This document shows, piece by piece, positions 1 through 6,913 of a DNA stretch of 6,926 nt. The stretch spans positions 1 to 6,926 of the forward strand of contig JBDSLU010000435.1 of the NCBI GenBank assembly GCA_039916225.1, given 5' to 3'. A program made the position numbers and the translations under genes. Origin of the DNA: JBDSLU01 sp039916225 (GTDB taxonomy: Bacteria > Acidobacteriota > Vicinamibacteria > Vicinamibacterales > Vicinamibacteraceae). The stretch's first letter is position 1; each line of letters starts with the position of its first letter. The notes under the pieces were generated by a model, which ran no database searches, was not told the DNA's origin, and saw only the letters and a list, made by a program, of their open reading frames with translations.

Positions 1-2186
1 ACCGGTCCGGCGTAGCCGGCGCGGCGCAGGCGAGCCTCGACCGCGGGATCCAGCAGGCCGGTGACGAATGCGTCCACGTGCGCCTCGTCGATCGTCGCGA
101 GGGCCCGGACCGCGTAGCCGCAGCGGATGGTGCCGACGACGCGGGCGTCGGCGGTGTAGAGGCCGGCCACGACGTGCCCGGCGGCACGGACGGCGGCAGC
201 GAGCCAGGGCGTGGCCCAGTCGGGCCCGCCAATCGCGAGACGGGCGGCCTGTGGCAGATCGAGGGCGGCTAGCCACGCGCCCAGGGCGGCGGAGGCCGAG
301 TCGAGCGCCGTCAACAGGGCCTGGCCAATGGCCGGCGCGTCGGCGGCCGGCGCCGTCACCTCGCCGCCGGAGCCGTCGACCGTCTCGCCAGTCTCCGGGT
401 GGCGCAGCTGCACGATCGGTCCGAGCGCCGTCTCGTCGATCGCCGTGCGCAGGCCCCAGTCATCGGCGTTGCGGTAGTCCTCGCGCCACGCCCACTCTGG
501 CCCGTAGGGCGCGTCGGCGGAGCCGCGCAACACGCCGACGTTCGAGTAGGAGCCGTCGTGATCGAGGTGCCAGATCGGGCCGAGCGTGTCGAAGGTCAGA
601 CCTTCGATCCAGGCGCGGTGACAGAACTGGCCGTCCTTGTGGATCTTGGCGTAACGGACCGTTTCGTTGAATCCGCGCAGCCGCCGCCACGTGGCGGCCG
701 TCAGCAGCAGGAAGTCGCCGGCGGCGTTCGAGAACTCGGGCGCGGTGAGCTGGTTGATTCGCAGGTGATGCCGCGGATCGGCAAGCACCGCTTCCCCGCC
801 ACGCTGCCAATCGCAATGACGATCGACGTCGTAGCGCACGGCGCGATAGACGTGCTCGTCCTCGAGCGGTGCCGCGGCGAGCCGGGCCACCAGCGCCTCC
901 GAGAGGAACACGTCGGAGTTGGTCGTCAGGATGGCGTCCGCGGTCGAGCGCCGCACCGCGACGTTCTTGGCGAAGAATTCCATGAACTGGAGCCGCGGAT
1001 TGGTCGACATCGCCGCGTGCCACGCCGGCTCGACGACGTAGGCGCGCCCCCAGAACGGCAGCCGCTCGGCAACGGCCTCGGCCAGGAGACGACGGCCCGG
1101 CATCGGGTTCCACTCGACCAGGGTGAACGTGTGGGCGATGCCGGCGCGGGTGAGGAGCGCATGGTTGTGCGTCGCCGCCGCGACCAGGCGCTCGAAGAAC
1201 TCGGGACCGCCGTGATCGTCGGCACGGCCGGTGACCACGAGTTCGAGCGACTGCGTGTGGCGCGCCGGGGCCAGGACGATTGGAGCCGGCGTCGTTCCCG
1301 GCAGCGCCACCGCGGGTGACGCGGCCGTCGGCGCCACCGGCAGCTCGGTTCGGGCGGCGGCCGGGAACCGATACGGCCCGGGCCGCTCGTTCAGCGAGAA
1401 ATGGCACCAGTGCGCCTGCCGCGACCACAAGTCGCCGAGCGTGCGCTCCATTTCCTCGACGCGGAACGCGTGCGCACCGATGGCCGTGTGGATGTCCTCC
1501 GCCGCCGTCCTCAGCGCGACCGCGTTGCGCGAGGTGAAGTCGACCATGGCGACGGCCTGCTCGACGCAGCTGTCGAGATGTCCCAGACGGATGCGCGGGC
1601 CCGACCAGTCGTTGCCGCGCCAGAGCCCGTAGCGCTCGCTGGCCGGACGTGGCGGCGCGGCCTCGTAGCGGACATCGCTGATGTCGTGGGCGATGACGAG
1701 ATGCGGGCGGTCGGCCACCGCCGGCAACAGCCGTCCCAGGACGTGCTCGGCGATGTGGTAGCCGTGCGCGTCCCAGAGGACCAGGACGCGCGTCGCGTCG
1801 CCGACGATGGCGTCGAAGTCGGCGGCGGCGATGTCCTCCTCGCGCGCCTCGAGGTGCGACAGCCACGACGGCGGCACCAGGCCGGCCAGGCGAGGCCGCG
1901 TCTCTGTCCGCCAGCGCGGCGACAGGCACAGGCTCACCACCCGCGCGTCGAGCGCCTGCGCCGCCGTGGTGAAGACGCAGGTCGAGTTGCCGCGGTGGCG
2001 CCCGAGCTCGACGATCAGCGTCGGCGCGAAGTCGAGGGTCGCGGCAAAGAGCTGGCCCCACTGAAAGAGCGCCAGGTCGTTCTCGCCGTTGACGGCGACG
2101 GCGAGGCGGCGCAGCTGGGCCGACGCGGCGGCGACGGCGTCGCGCTGGTCCCAATAGGCGAGCCCGGCGTTGAAGGCGCTCCGCAT
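1..2186 (-). CDS. Multidomain sugar-transfer protein: methyltransferase-like + glycosyltransferase + Rossmann-like domain (C-terminus cut by window edge)
   Basis: An uninterrupted frame of 728 codons runs off the left edge, so the C-terminus is missing. The ATG ending at 2184 lies 4 nt after the stop of the upstream gene, and the next Met is at residue 214. Three parts can be seen. Residues about 35-175 resemble a class I methyltransferase or CmcI-like fold: a glycine-rich loop VELGRHRGNST (59-69), then VLVLWDAHGYH (134-144) and IAHDISD (165-171). A Pro/Ala-rich linker covers about 275-310. Residues about 312-560 resemble a GT-A glycosyltransferase: TTNSDVFLS (421-429) as a DxD-like motif, AAGDFLLLT (488-496), LRGFNE (503-508), HKDGQF (516-521) with D518 as candidate catalytic acid, and WHLDHDG (539-545). 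From about 648 (LAIGGPDW) a third alpha/beta domain begins. No signal peptide or membrane helix is seen, so it is probably cytoplasmic. Likely role: transfer and modification of the sugar made by the two upstream enzymes. The methyl-transfer role is uncertain, because the fold could also be hydroxylase-like or non-catalytic. Confidence 0.8.
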   Translation of the reverse strand, partial: MRSAFNAGLAYWDQRDAVAAASAQLRRLAVAVNGENDLALFQWGQLFAATLDFAPTLIVELGRHRGNSTCVFTTAAQALDARVVSLCLSPRWRTETRPRLAGLVPPSWLSHLEAREEDIAAADFDAIVGDATRVLVLWDAHGYHIAEHVLGRLLPAVADRPHLVIAHDISDVRYEAAPPRPASERYGLWRGNDWSGPRIRLGHLDSCVEQAVAMVDFTSRNAVALRTAAEDIHTAIGAHAFRVEEMERTLGDLWSRQAHWCHFSLNERPGPYRFPAAARTELPVAPTAASPAVALPGTTPAPIVLAPARHTQSLELVVTGRADDHGGPEFFERLVAAATHNHALLTRAGIAHTFTLVEWNPMPGRRLLAEAVAERLPFWGRAYVVEPAWHAAMSTNPRLQFMEFFAKNVAVRRSTADAILTTNSDVFLSEALVARLAAAPLEDEHVYRAVRYDVDRHCDWQRGGEAVLADPRHHLRINQLTAPEFSNAAGDFLLLTAATWRRLRGFNETVRYAKIHKDGQFCHRAWIEGLTFDTLGPIWHLDHDGSYSNVGVLRGSADAPYGPEWAWREDYRNADDWGLRTAIDETALGPIVQLRHPETGETVDGSGGEVTAPAADAPAIGQALLTALDSASAALGAWLAALDLPQAARLAIGGPDWATPWLAAAVRAAGHVVAGLYTADARVVGTIRCGYAVRALATIDEAHVDAFVTGLLDPAVEARLRRAGYAGP

Positions 2187-2190
2187 GCGC

Positions 2191-3132
2191 CTACCAGCGC
2201 GCGTCCGCTTCGGCCTTGTGGGCGTCGTACCAGGCGATGGTCCTGGCGAGCCCGTCGCGCAGCGAGTAGGTCGGCCGCCACTGGAGCGTGGCCCGGGCCC
2301 GGGCGGGGTCGAGGATCTTCATCGCCTGGCCGTCCGGCTTGTCGGTCTCCCAGACCAGCTCGCCGGGGAACGCGGTAACGTCGCGCAGCGTCTCGGCCAG
2401 CTCCTTGATCGATGTGCCGATGCCGGTGCCGATGTTCAGCGGGTACTGCAGATCGTTGTAGGCCTCGGCCGCCTCGAGGATCGCATCGGCGCAGTCCTCG
2501 ACGTAGAGGAACTCACGCACCGGCTTGCCCGTGCCCCACAGCCGCACGTCACTGGCGTTGGCGCGCTTGGCCTCGACGAACTTGCGGACCAGCGCCGCGA
2601 CGACGTGCGAGCGGTGCGGATTGTAGGAATCCCACGGCCCGTAGAGATTCGTCAGTACCAGATGGATCGAGTCGAGGCCGTACTGCGCCTTGTAGGCGCG
2701 GCCCTGCACCGACATGATCTTCTTGGTGATGCCGTAGTTCTCGACGCTCCCATGCACCGGGCCGGCCCAGAAATCCTCTTCGCGCATCAGATTCTCGAGC
2801 TTGCCCGGATACGAGCAGGCCGTGCCGACGACGACGATCTTGCGGATCGTGTCGACCTGACGCGCCGCCTCGAAGAGGTTGGCGCCCATCATCACGTTGC
2901 GGAAGTAGATCGTCGCCGGCTCGACGACGTTGATGCCGAGGCCGCCGTAGTAGGCGGCTGAATGGATGATGCGGTCCGGGCGTTCGCGGGCCAGGAAGTC
3001 CTGCACCTGCCCGAGCTGCAGCAGATCGCACGACGCCGAGCGCGGCACCGCGACCGTGTGCCCCGCGGCCTCGAGCCGCGAGACCAGGTGCCGACCCAGG
3101 AATCCCGTTCCGCCCGTGACGACGTACTTCAT
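2191..3132 (-). CDS. fcl: GDP-L-fucose synthase-like NADP-dependent epimerase/reductase
   Basis: Complete 313-residue extended short-chain dehydrogenase/reductase (SDR), close to the 321 residues of E. coli Fcl/WcaG. That enzyme converts GDP-4-keto-6-deoxy-D-mannose to GDP-L-fucose by 3,5-epimerisation and NADPH reduction. Visible: nucleotide loop GGTGFLG (7-13); R31 just after strand 2, fitting NADP preference; SAAYYGG (58-64); active-site YxxxK as Y133/K137; GTACSYP (103-109), aligned with E. coli GSSCIYP, so C106 matches E. coli Cys109 while T104 replaces Ser107; TNLYGP (161-166); SHV with H176 matching E. coli His179; WGTGKPVREFLYVEDCADA (199-217); and KPDGQAMKILD (265-275), all hallmarks of this family. 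A clear Shine-Dalgarno supports the start. It lies between another nucleotide-sugar SDR and a glycosyltransferase, and its stop is 4 nt before the next ATG. No GDP-mannose 4,6-dehydratase gene (gmd), the usual source of substrate, is in the window. A related GDP-deoxyhexose epimerase/reductase with another product is possible. Confidence 0.82.
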   Translation of the reverse strand: MKYVVTGGTGFLGRHLVSRLEAAGHTVAVPRSASCDLLQLGQVQDFLARERPDRIIHSAAYYGGLGINVVEPATIYFRNVMMGANLFEAARQVDTIRKIVVVGTACSYPGKLENLMREEDFWAGPVHGSVENYGITKKIMSVQGRAYKAQYGLDSIHLVLTNLYGPWDSYNPHRSHVVAALVRKFVEAKRANASDVRLWGTGKPVREFLYVEDCADAILEAAEAYNDLQYPLNIGTGIGTSIKELAETLRDVTAFPGELVWETDKPDGQAMKILDPARARATLQWRPTYSLRDGLARTIAWYDAHKAEADARW

Positions 3133-3141
3133 CGACGCGTT

Positions 3142-3147
3142 CCCCTT
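3142..3147 (-). promoter_or_regulatory. Ribosome binding site of the GDP-fucose synthase-like gene
   Basis: AAGGGG on the minus strand lies 9 nt before the ATG at 3132, a good spacing. It confirms the start and shows that this gene can be translated independently despite being only 48 bp downstream of the epimerase stop. No promoter or terminator is visible in that 48-bp gap, so co-transcription is likely. Confidence 0.7.
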
Positions 3148-3180
3148 CGCTCTGCGATCACCGCTGCACCGGGGCCGCCA

Positions 3181-4107
3181 TCACCCGGCGTTGCGCCAGG
3201 GCGACCGCTGCTGGATGAACGGGATCACGCGCATCATCTCGCGAATCCCCTCGTCGAGGGTGATCGTCGCGTGATAGCCGAGCGCGTTGATCTTGGCGTA
3301 GGAGACCTCGTAGTTGCGCTTGTCGAGATCCTCGCCGACGGCGGCCTCGTGCAGGTAGAACGGCTGCAACTGGCGGATGGCGTGGGCGACCTCGATCTTC
3401 GTGTAGTTCATGTCCGAGGCGCCGACGTTGTAGACGTCGCCGCGCATCGCCGGGTAGTGGTCCAGTGTGAACGGATAGACCGCCGCCGCGTCGCGGGCGT
3501 GCAGGAAGGTCCGGCGGTGATGGCCCTCGAACAGGATCACCTGTTTGGCGTGGTAGGCCTGGTAGCAGAAGTCGTTGACCAGCAGGTCGAGCCGCAGCCG
3601 CGGGCTCAGGCCGAAGACCGTCGCGAAACGCAGGCCGACGCCGCCCTTGTCCACCACCAGCCGCTCGGCGTCCCGCTTGGTGCGGCCGTAGAGCGTCAGC
3701 GGGTTGATCGGCGTCTCTTCGGTGGCGACGGTCTCGCACTGGCCGTAGGTCGATCCGGTGCTGGCGTAGACCAGCATCTGCGACGCCGTCAGGGCGTCCA
3801 CCAGAATGCGCGTGCCGTCGACGTTGGTCGTCTCCGCCGTCGTCGGGTCGGCCGCGCAGGCCGGGTAGCCGACGATCGCCGCCAGGTGCAGGACCGCGTC
3901 CACGCGCTTCGCCAGCGGCTCCACGACCCGCGGATCGCGGATGTCGCCGTGCACGACTTCGAGCTTCGGATGGGTGATGAAGTGCAGGATCGGCTGCACG
4001 CCGAACATCAGGCTATCGAGGAGGATCACCTCGTGCCCGGCCTCCAGCAGGACGGGACAGAGGAGAGCTCCGATGTAGCCGGCTCCGCCGGTGACGAGGA
4101 TGCGCAT
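3181..4107 (-). CDS. NAD-dependent nucleotide-sugar epimerase/dehydratase (extended SDR family)
   Basis: Complete 308-residue extended SDR related to UDP-glucose 4-epimerase and similar sugar-nucleotide enzymes. Visible: Rossmann loop GGAGYIG (7-13); acidic D31 at the end of strand 2 (LLDS), fitting NAD rather than NADP; HGDIRD (53-58); HLAAIVGYPACAADP (74-88); ASTGSTYG (115-122), with T117 at the usual catalytic Ser/Thr; active-site Y140 and K144 (YGRTK); GLRFATVFG (158-166); RTFLHARDAA (199-208); and YNVG (226-229). The start fits because the Rossmann loop begins at residue 7, normal spacing for the family. It is the first gene of an apparent three-gene glycan operon, 133 bp downstream of the kinase gene and preceded by a sigma-28-like promoter and a structured leader. 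The substrate cannot be told from motifs alone: C4 epimerase, 4,6-dehydratase and decarboxylase relatives share them. The pairing with a GDP-fucose-synthase-like gene makes a deoxy- or epimerised sugar of surface glycan plausible. No gene symbol is justified. Confidence 0.9.
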   Translation of the reverse strand: MRILVTGGAGYIGALLCPVLLEAGHEVILLDSLMFGVQPILHFITHPKLEVVHGDIRDPRVVEPLAKRVDAVLHLAAIVGYPACAADPTTAETTNVDGTRILVDALTASQMLVYASTGSTYGQCETVATEETPINPLTLYGRTKRDAERLVVDKGGVGLRFATVFGLSPRLRLDLLVNDFCYQAYHAKQVILFEGHHRRTFLHARDAAAVYPFTLDHYPAMRGDVYNVGASDMNYTKIEVAHAIRQLQPFYLHEAAVGEDLDKRNYEVSYAKINALGYHATITLDEGIREMMRVIPFIQQRSPWRNAG

Positions 4108-4117
4108 CAGACGTTTC

Positions 4118-4138
4118 GGCCCGCAGCCGGCGCGGGCC
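4118..4138 (-). promoter_or_regulatory. GC-rich leader hairpin before the epimerase start codon
   Basis: On the minus strand GGCCCGC (4138-4132) and GCGGGCC (4124-4118) form a perfect 7-bp stem around a 7-nt loop. It ends 10 nt before the ATG at 4107. No run of U follows it, so it is not a typical intrinsic terminator. It falls in the predicted leader between the only strong Shine-Dalgarno and the start codon, so it may affect translation initiation. Confidence 0.45.
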
Positions 4139-4145
4139 CTCCCTT
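4138..4145 (-). promoter_or_regulatory. Distant strong Shine-Dalgarno upstream of leader hairpin
   Basis: The minus strand reads AAGGGAGG, containing a perfect GGAGG, 30 nt before the epimerase ATG, which is too far for normal use. The 10 nt just before that ATG contain no good Shine-Dalgarno. If the 4118-4138 hairpin folds (losing its outermost pair) the effective distance drops to about 11 nt. Its use is inferred; it also lies at about the predicted 5' end of the transcript. Confidence 0.3.
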
Positions 4146-4180
4146 AAAGTGCTCGGCGGCTGCAGGCAAAACTTTAGGGG
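4141..4180. repeat. Imperfect inverted repeat over the promoter (possible operator)
   Basis: The plus-strand arms cccttaaagt (4141-4150) and actttagggg (4171-4180) are inverted copies with 9 of 10 positions matching, separated by 20 bp. Arm centres are 30 bp apart, close to three helical turns. One arm covers most of the -35 box and the other covers the end of the -10 box and the predicted transcript start. That arrangement would suit a repressor or other dimeric regulator, but no regulator is identified. It could instead be a chance mirrored copy of the -35 motif. Confidence 0.4.
4150..4176 (-). promoter_or_regulatory. Sigma-28 (FliA-type) promoter for the glycan operon
   Basis: On the minus strand, TAAAGTTT (4176-4169) is followed by an 11-nt spacer and GCCGAGCA (4157-4150). 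The enterobacterial FliA consensus is TAAAGTTT-N11-GCCGATAA, so the match is 8/8 in the -35 box, exact in spacing and 6/8 in the -10 box. It points toward the epimerase gene at 4107 and predicts a transcript start near 4142-4144, giving a leader of about 35 nt. An AT-rich octamer stands out in this GC-rich sequence. The match is seen in the sequence; use by a sigma-28 factor is inferred. Confidence 0.65.
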
Positions 4181-4240
4181 CATCGCCGAAATCGTCCGCG
4201 CGCTGCGACGGCCCGCTGGACGGAAAGGCCGCGGATACGG

Positions 4241-6913
4241 CTACTTGAGCAAGGCGGTCCAGTTCATCACGATGCCGAATTCCCGCGGCGGCCGCTCCGC
4301 CGGGGCCTGGAAGAAAAACACGCGGCGGCCATCGCCCGACACGTCGTAGGTGGTTCCCCAATGACGCTCGCCCATCGGCGGCACGTTCAGGCTGGTGAGG
4401 GCGCCGAACGCCAGTCCGCCCTGCCCGTCCGGTCGCACCGTGACAGAGACCAGGCGCCCCTCGGCCACCGCAAAGAACAGCTCGCCGCCGTCGTGGCGCC
4501 ATACAGGCTGATCGCCGCCGGTCTTCGAGACGACGAAGCGGCGAGCCGGACCGGTCAGGCTGCGGATCGAAATCTCCGCGCGGCCGGATTCGTCCGAGGC
4601 GTAGGCCAGCCACCGGCCGTCGGGCGAGATGCGCGCATCGCGCTCCTCGAACGAGGTGGCCAGCAGTGGCCGGGGTTCGGCGCCGCGCTCCATCGGAACT
4701 GTCCAGAGGTCGCGGTTGTGCACGGTGACAATCAGATAGCTGCCGTCCGGTGACCAGTCGTTGGGCTCGCAATTACCCTCCGGACAGGCCAGCGTCCGCG
4801 TCACCCCCGTCCCGTCAGCGGCGGCGAAGCCGATCGTGGGCTTGTCGTAGGTCCCCGAGCGGTAGGCCACCTCGCGTCCGTCCGGCGACCAGATGGGCAT
4901 GACGTCCAGGTCGGCTGACGACGTCAGCCGCAGGCGCGTGCCGCGCCGCAGGTCGTCGACCCAAATGTCGGGATTGCCCCGGAGCACGTCGACGATCGAG
5001 CGAGCGAGGCGCAGCCCGTCGGGTGAGGTCCGTGGAAACCCGCCGAACTGGGGCTCGGACACGAACTGCAGGTCCGATCCGTCCCGGCCGATGCTGGCGA
5101 AGCGCGACTCCCACGGCACACCGGCCGCACTGTAGGCCAGCACGGTGGCCGAAGCGCTGAGCAGCATCGCCTGGTGGGGCGAGGTGCCGATCGCGGCGAT
5201 GCCGACGGTCCGCGGGTCGCCCTGGAGGACCCGCCGCACCGGGTCGAAGGGCCGCACCTCGACGCGGCCGTTGCCGACCGAGACCAGCACGCCCGACGAC
5301 CCGTCGCCGATCGGCGCATACATCGCCGACGAGTCAGACGTGAACAGCTGCTGCGGCGGTCGTTCTACCGGATCGGCCACGCTGCCCACGAACACTCCGC
5401 GGCGATCGTCGCGCAGCGAGCCGACCGAATACAGGAAGTGGATGCCGTCGGGCAGGAATGCCGGCCATCGGTTGCCGATGTCTTCCTGCGCCCGATCCAG
5501 ACGCGTCACGGGCGTGACTGGTCCACCGCGGTCGGACACGCGCATCAACGGCGAGTCTCGGAAGTTGGGCTGGAACACGATCACCCCCGATGGGCTCCAT
5601 GTGCCCCCGCGCGAGTCAGGCGCGTCGCCGAGAACGATGGGGGGGCCCCCGGCGACGGCAATGCGCTTCAGCTTGCCCTGCGCAAAGAACCCGATCGCCT
5701 GGCTGTCGGGCGACCAGAACGGGTGGCTCCCGCCCTCGGTGCCGGCAATCGGCGTGGCCTCGAGGGACGACAGGTCGCGCACGAACACGCGCCGGAGCCC
5801 CGACTCGCCGCGGCCGGACCAGCAAATGCGGCGGCCGTCGGGCGAGACCGCCGGCGCGGAAACGAGGCGCGTCTCCTCCGGCAGCGTCCAGGTGAACCGC
5901 GTCACAGCGGACGGCGCTGAGGCCACCGGCGATGCCGTTGGCAGCCACAGCGCGAGCGCCGCCGCCGCGAGCGTCACCGGCGCGGCAACCCAGCCCCACC
6001 ACGCGGCGCGCGGCCATCGCGTCGGCCGGCCGTCCGCTACGGATGCCGTTGGCGGCGGGGCCGATGCGGTGGGCTGCTCGAGCGCCCACAGCAGGTCGGC
6101 GGCGGACTGGAAGCGATCCGCCGGAGCCTTGGCCAGGAGGCGGGCCGCGATACTGGCCAGCGCGGGCGGCACGTCGTCGCGCGGCGCCAGCAGGTCGGGC
6201 GGCGGCGCATGCAGGACCGCGTGCAGCGTATCGACGGTGTGGTCGCCGGCGAACGCCCGCTCTCCGGTGAGCAGCTCGAACAGGATGGCGCCAAGGGCGA
6301 ACAGATCCGCCCGCGCGTCGACGTCTGTGCCGCGAATCTGCTCGGGGGCCAGGTAGCCGGCGGTCCCCATCAGCATGCCGGTGGCGGTGGGCGCCGCACC
6401 TGGTGGTCGCGGGACATCAGCGGCCAGCTTGGCGATGCCGAAATCGAGAATCTTGGTCACGCTCCCGCGCGTCAGGAAGATGTTCTCGGGCTTGAGATCG
6501 CGATGGACCAGGCCGGCCCCGTGCGCCGCGACCAGGCCACGCGCGATGTCGGCCGTGATGGCCCGCCCCTCTGCCGGCGCCAGGCGACCGCGATCGAGAC
6601 GGGCGCGCAGCGTCTCGCCATCCAGCAACTCGACGACGATGTAGGGATTGTTGTCGAAGACGCCGACGTCGAAGACCTTGACGACGTTCGGATGGTTGAC
6701 CGAGGCGGTGACACGCGCCTCGCGCAGGAAGCGCTCGACGCGGCCCTCGTCGACGGTCTCGACCGCCGCCAGCATCTTCAACGCGACGTCGCGCTGCAGA
6801 CGGACGTCCGTCGCGCGATAGACGACGCCCATGCCGCCGTGGGCGATGAGGGCGACGACGCGATACGGCCCGACGTCCGCGCCAGCGGGCAGCGACAGCG
6901 TCTCCTGCGCCAT
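4241..6913 (-). CDS. Transmembrane Ser/Thr protein kinase with C-terminal TolB/PD40 beta-propeller
   Basis: Complete 890-residue eukaryotic-like (Hanks-type) kinase. Residues about 17-280 form the kinase domain: glycine loop IAHGGMGVVY (23-32), ATP-binding K46, helix-C E65, catalytic HRDLKPEN (137-144), metal-binding DFG (157-159), Thr residues 176, 178 and 184 in the activation segment, APE (189-191), DLFALG (203-208) and R267. A hydrophobic stretch at about 304-324, after a Pro/Ala/Arg linker, is a single membrane helix. Residues about 345-880 form a propeller with repeated SPDG-type motifs near 357, 401, 440, 488, 630, 676, 721, 763, 807 and 859, expected outside the membrane. The protein ends in IVMNWTALLK, a tail style seen in acidobacterial kinase-propeller proteins. 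Role inferred: sensing an extracytoplasmic signal through the propeller and phosphorylating cytoplasmic proteins; the ligand is unknown. All core catalytic residues are present, so it should be active, although the first Gly of the ATP loop is Ala24. Only 13 bases of upstream sequence are in the window, without a clear Shine-Dalgarno. Confidence 0.95.
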   Translation of the reverse strand: MAQETLSLPAGADVGPYRVVALIAHGGMGVVYRATDVRLQRDVALKMLAAVETVDEGRVERFLREARVTASVNHPNVVKVFDVGVFDNNPYIVVELLDGETLRARLDRGRLAPAEGRAITADIARGLVAAHGAGLVHRDLKPENIFLTRGSVTKILDFGIAKLAADVPRPPGAAPTATGMLMGTAGYLAPEQIRGTDVDARADLFALGAILFELLTGERAFAGDHTVDTLHAVLHAPPPDLLAPRDDVPPALASIAARLLAKAPADRFQSAADLLWALEQPTASAPPPTASVADGRPTRWPRAAWWGWVAAPVTLAAAALALWLPTASPVASAPSAVTRFTWTLPEETRLVSAPAVSPDGRRICWSGRGESGLRRVFVRDLSSLEATPIAGTEGGSHPFWSPDSQAIGFFAQGKLKRIAVAGGPPIVLGDAPDSRGGTWSPSGVIVFQPNFRDSPLMRVSDRGGPVTPVTRLDRAQEDIGNRWPAFLPDGIHFLYSVGSLRDDRRGVFVGSVADPVERPPQQLFTSDSSAMYAPIGDGSSGVLVSVGNGRVEVRPFDPVRRVLQGDPRTVGIAAIGTSPHQAMLLSASATVLAYSAAGVPWESRFASIGRDGSDLQFVSEPQFGGFPRTSPDGLRLARSIVDVLRGNPDIWVDDLRRGTRLRLTSSADLDVMPIWSPDGREVAYRSGTYDKPTIGFAAADGTGVTRTLACPEGNCEPNDWSPDGSYLIVTVHNRDLWTVPMERGAEPRPLLATSFEERDARISPDGRWLAYASDESGRAEISIRSLTGPARRFVVSKTGGDQPVWRHDGGELFFAVAEGRLVSVTVRPDGQGGLAFGALTSLNVPPMGERHWGTTYDVSGDGRRVFFFQAPAERPPREFGIVMNWTALLK

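Noticed and set aside
399..1319. 306-codon plus-strand open frame
   Set aside because: Antisense to the multidomain transferase; no domain, no clear ribosome site, and a composition typical of an antisense shadow.
460..2154. Long minus-strand open frame of 564 codons, very rich in Arg/Ala/Gly
   Set aside because: It overlaps the 1-2186 gene in another frame. Its low-complexity Arg/Pro/Ala composition shows no fold motif, whereas the 1-2186 frame shows recognisable motifs throughout. It is a GC-rich shadow.
4118..4138. Hairpin as an intrinsic terminator for the kinase gene
   Set aside because: No U-tract follows the stem on either strand, and it lies downstream of the predicted promoter of the next operon. 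A leader element fits better.
4177..4240. Terminator or small RNA between the kinase stop and the promoter
   Set aside because: Only weak short complementary segments are seen, with no stable stem plus U-tract and no small open frame with a ribosome site.
2962..4248. 428-codon plus-strand open frame across both SDR genes
   Set aside because: It is antisense to two enzymes with complete family motifs. Long antisense frames are expected at this GC content, and its product has no recognisable domain.
5639..5650. G7/C5 homopolymer run inside the kinase gene as a phase-variation or slippage site
   Set aside because: The frame is intact through it, it encodes ordinary Gly-Gly-Pro-Pro in the propeller, and such short runs are common in GC-rich coding sequence.
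5145..6356. 403-codon plus-strand open frame antisense to the kinase
   Set aside because: Ser/Arg/Pro-rich low-complexity product opposite the well-supported kinase-propeller gene.
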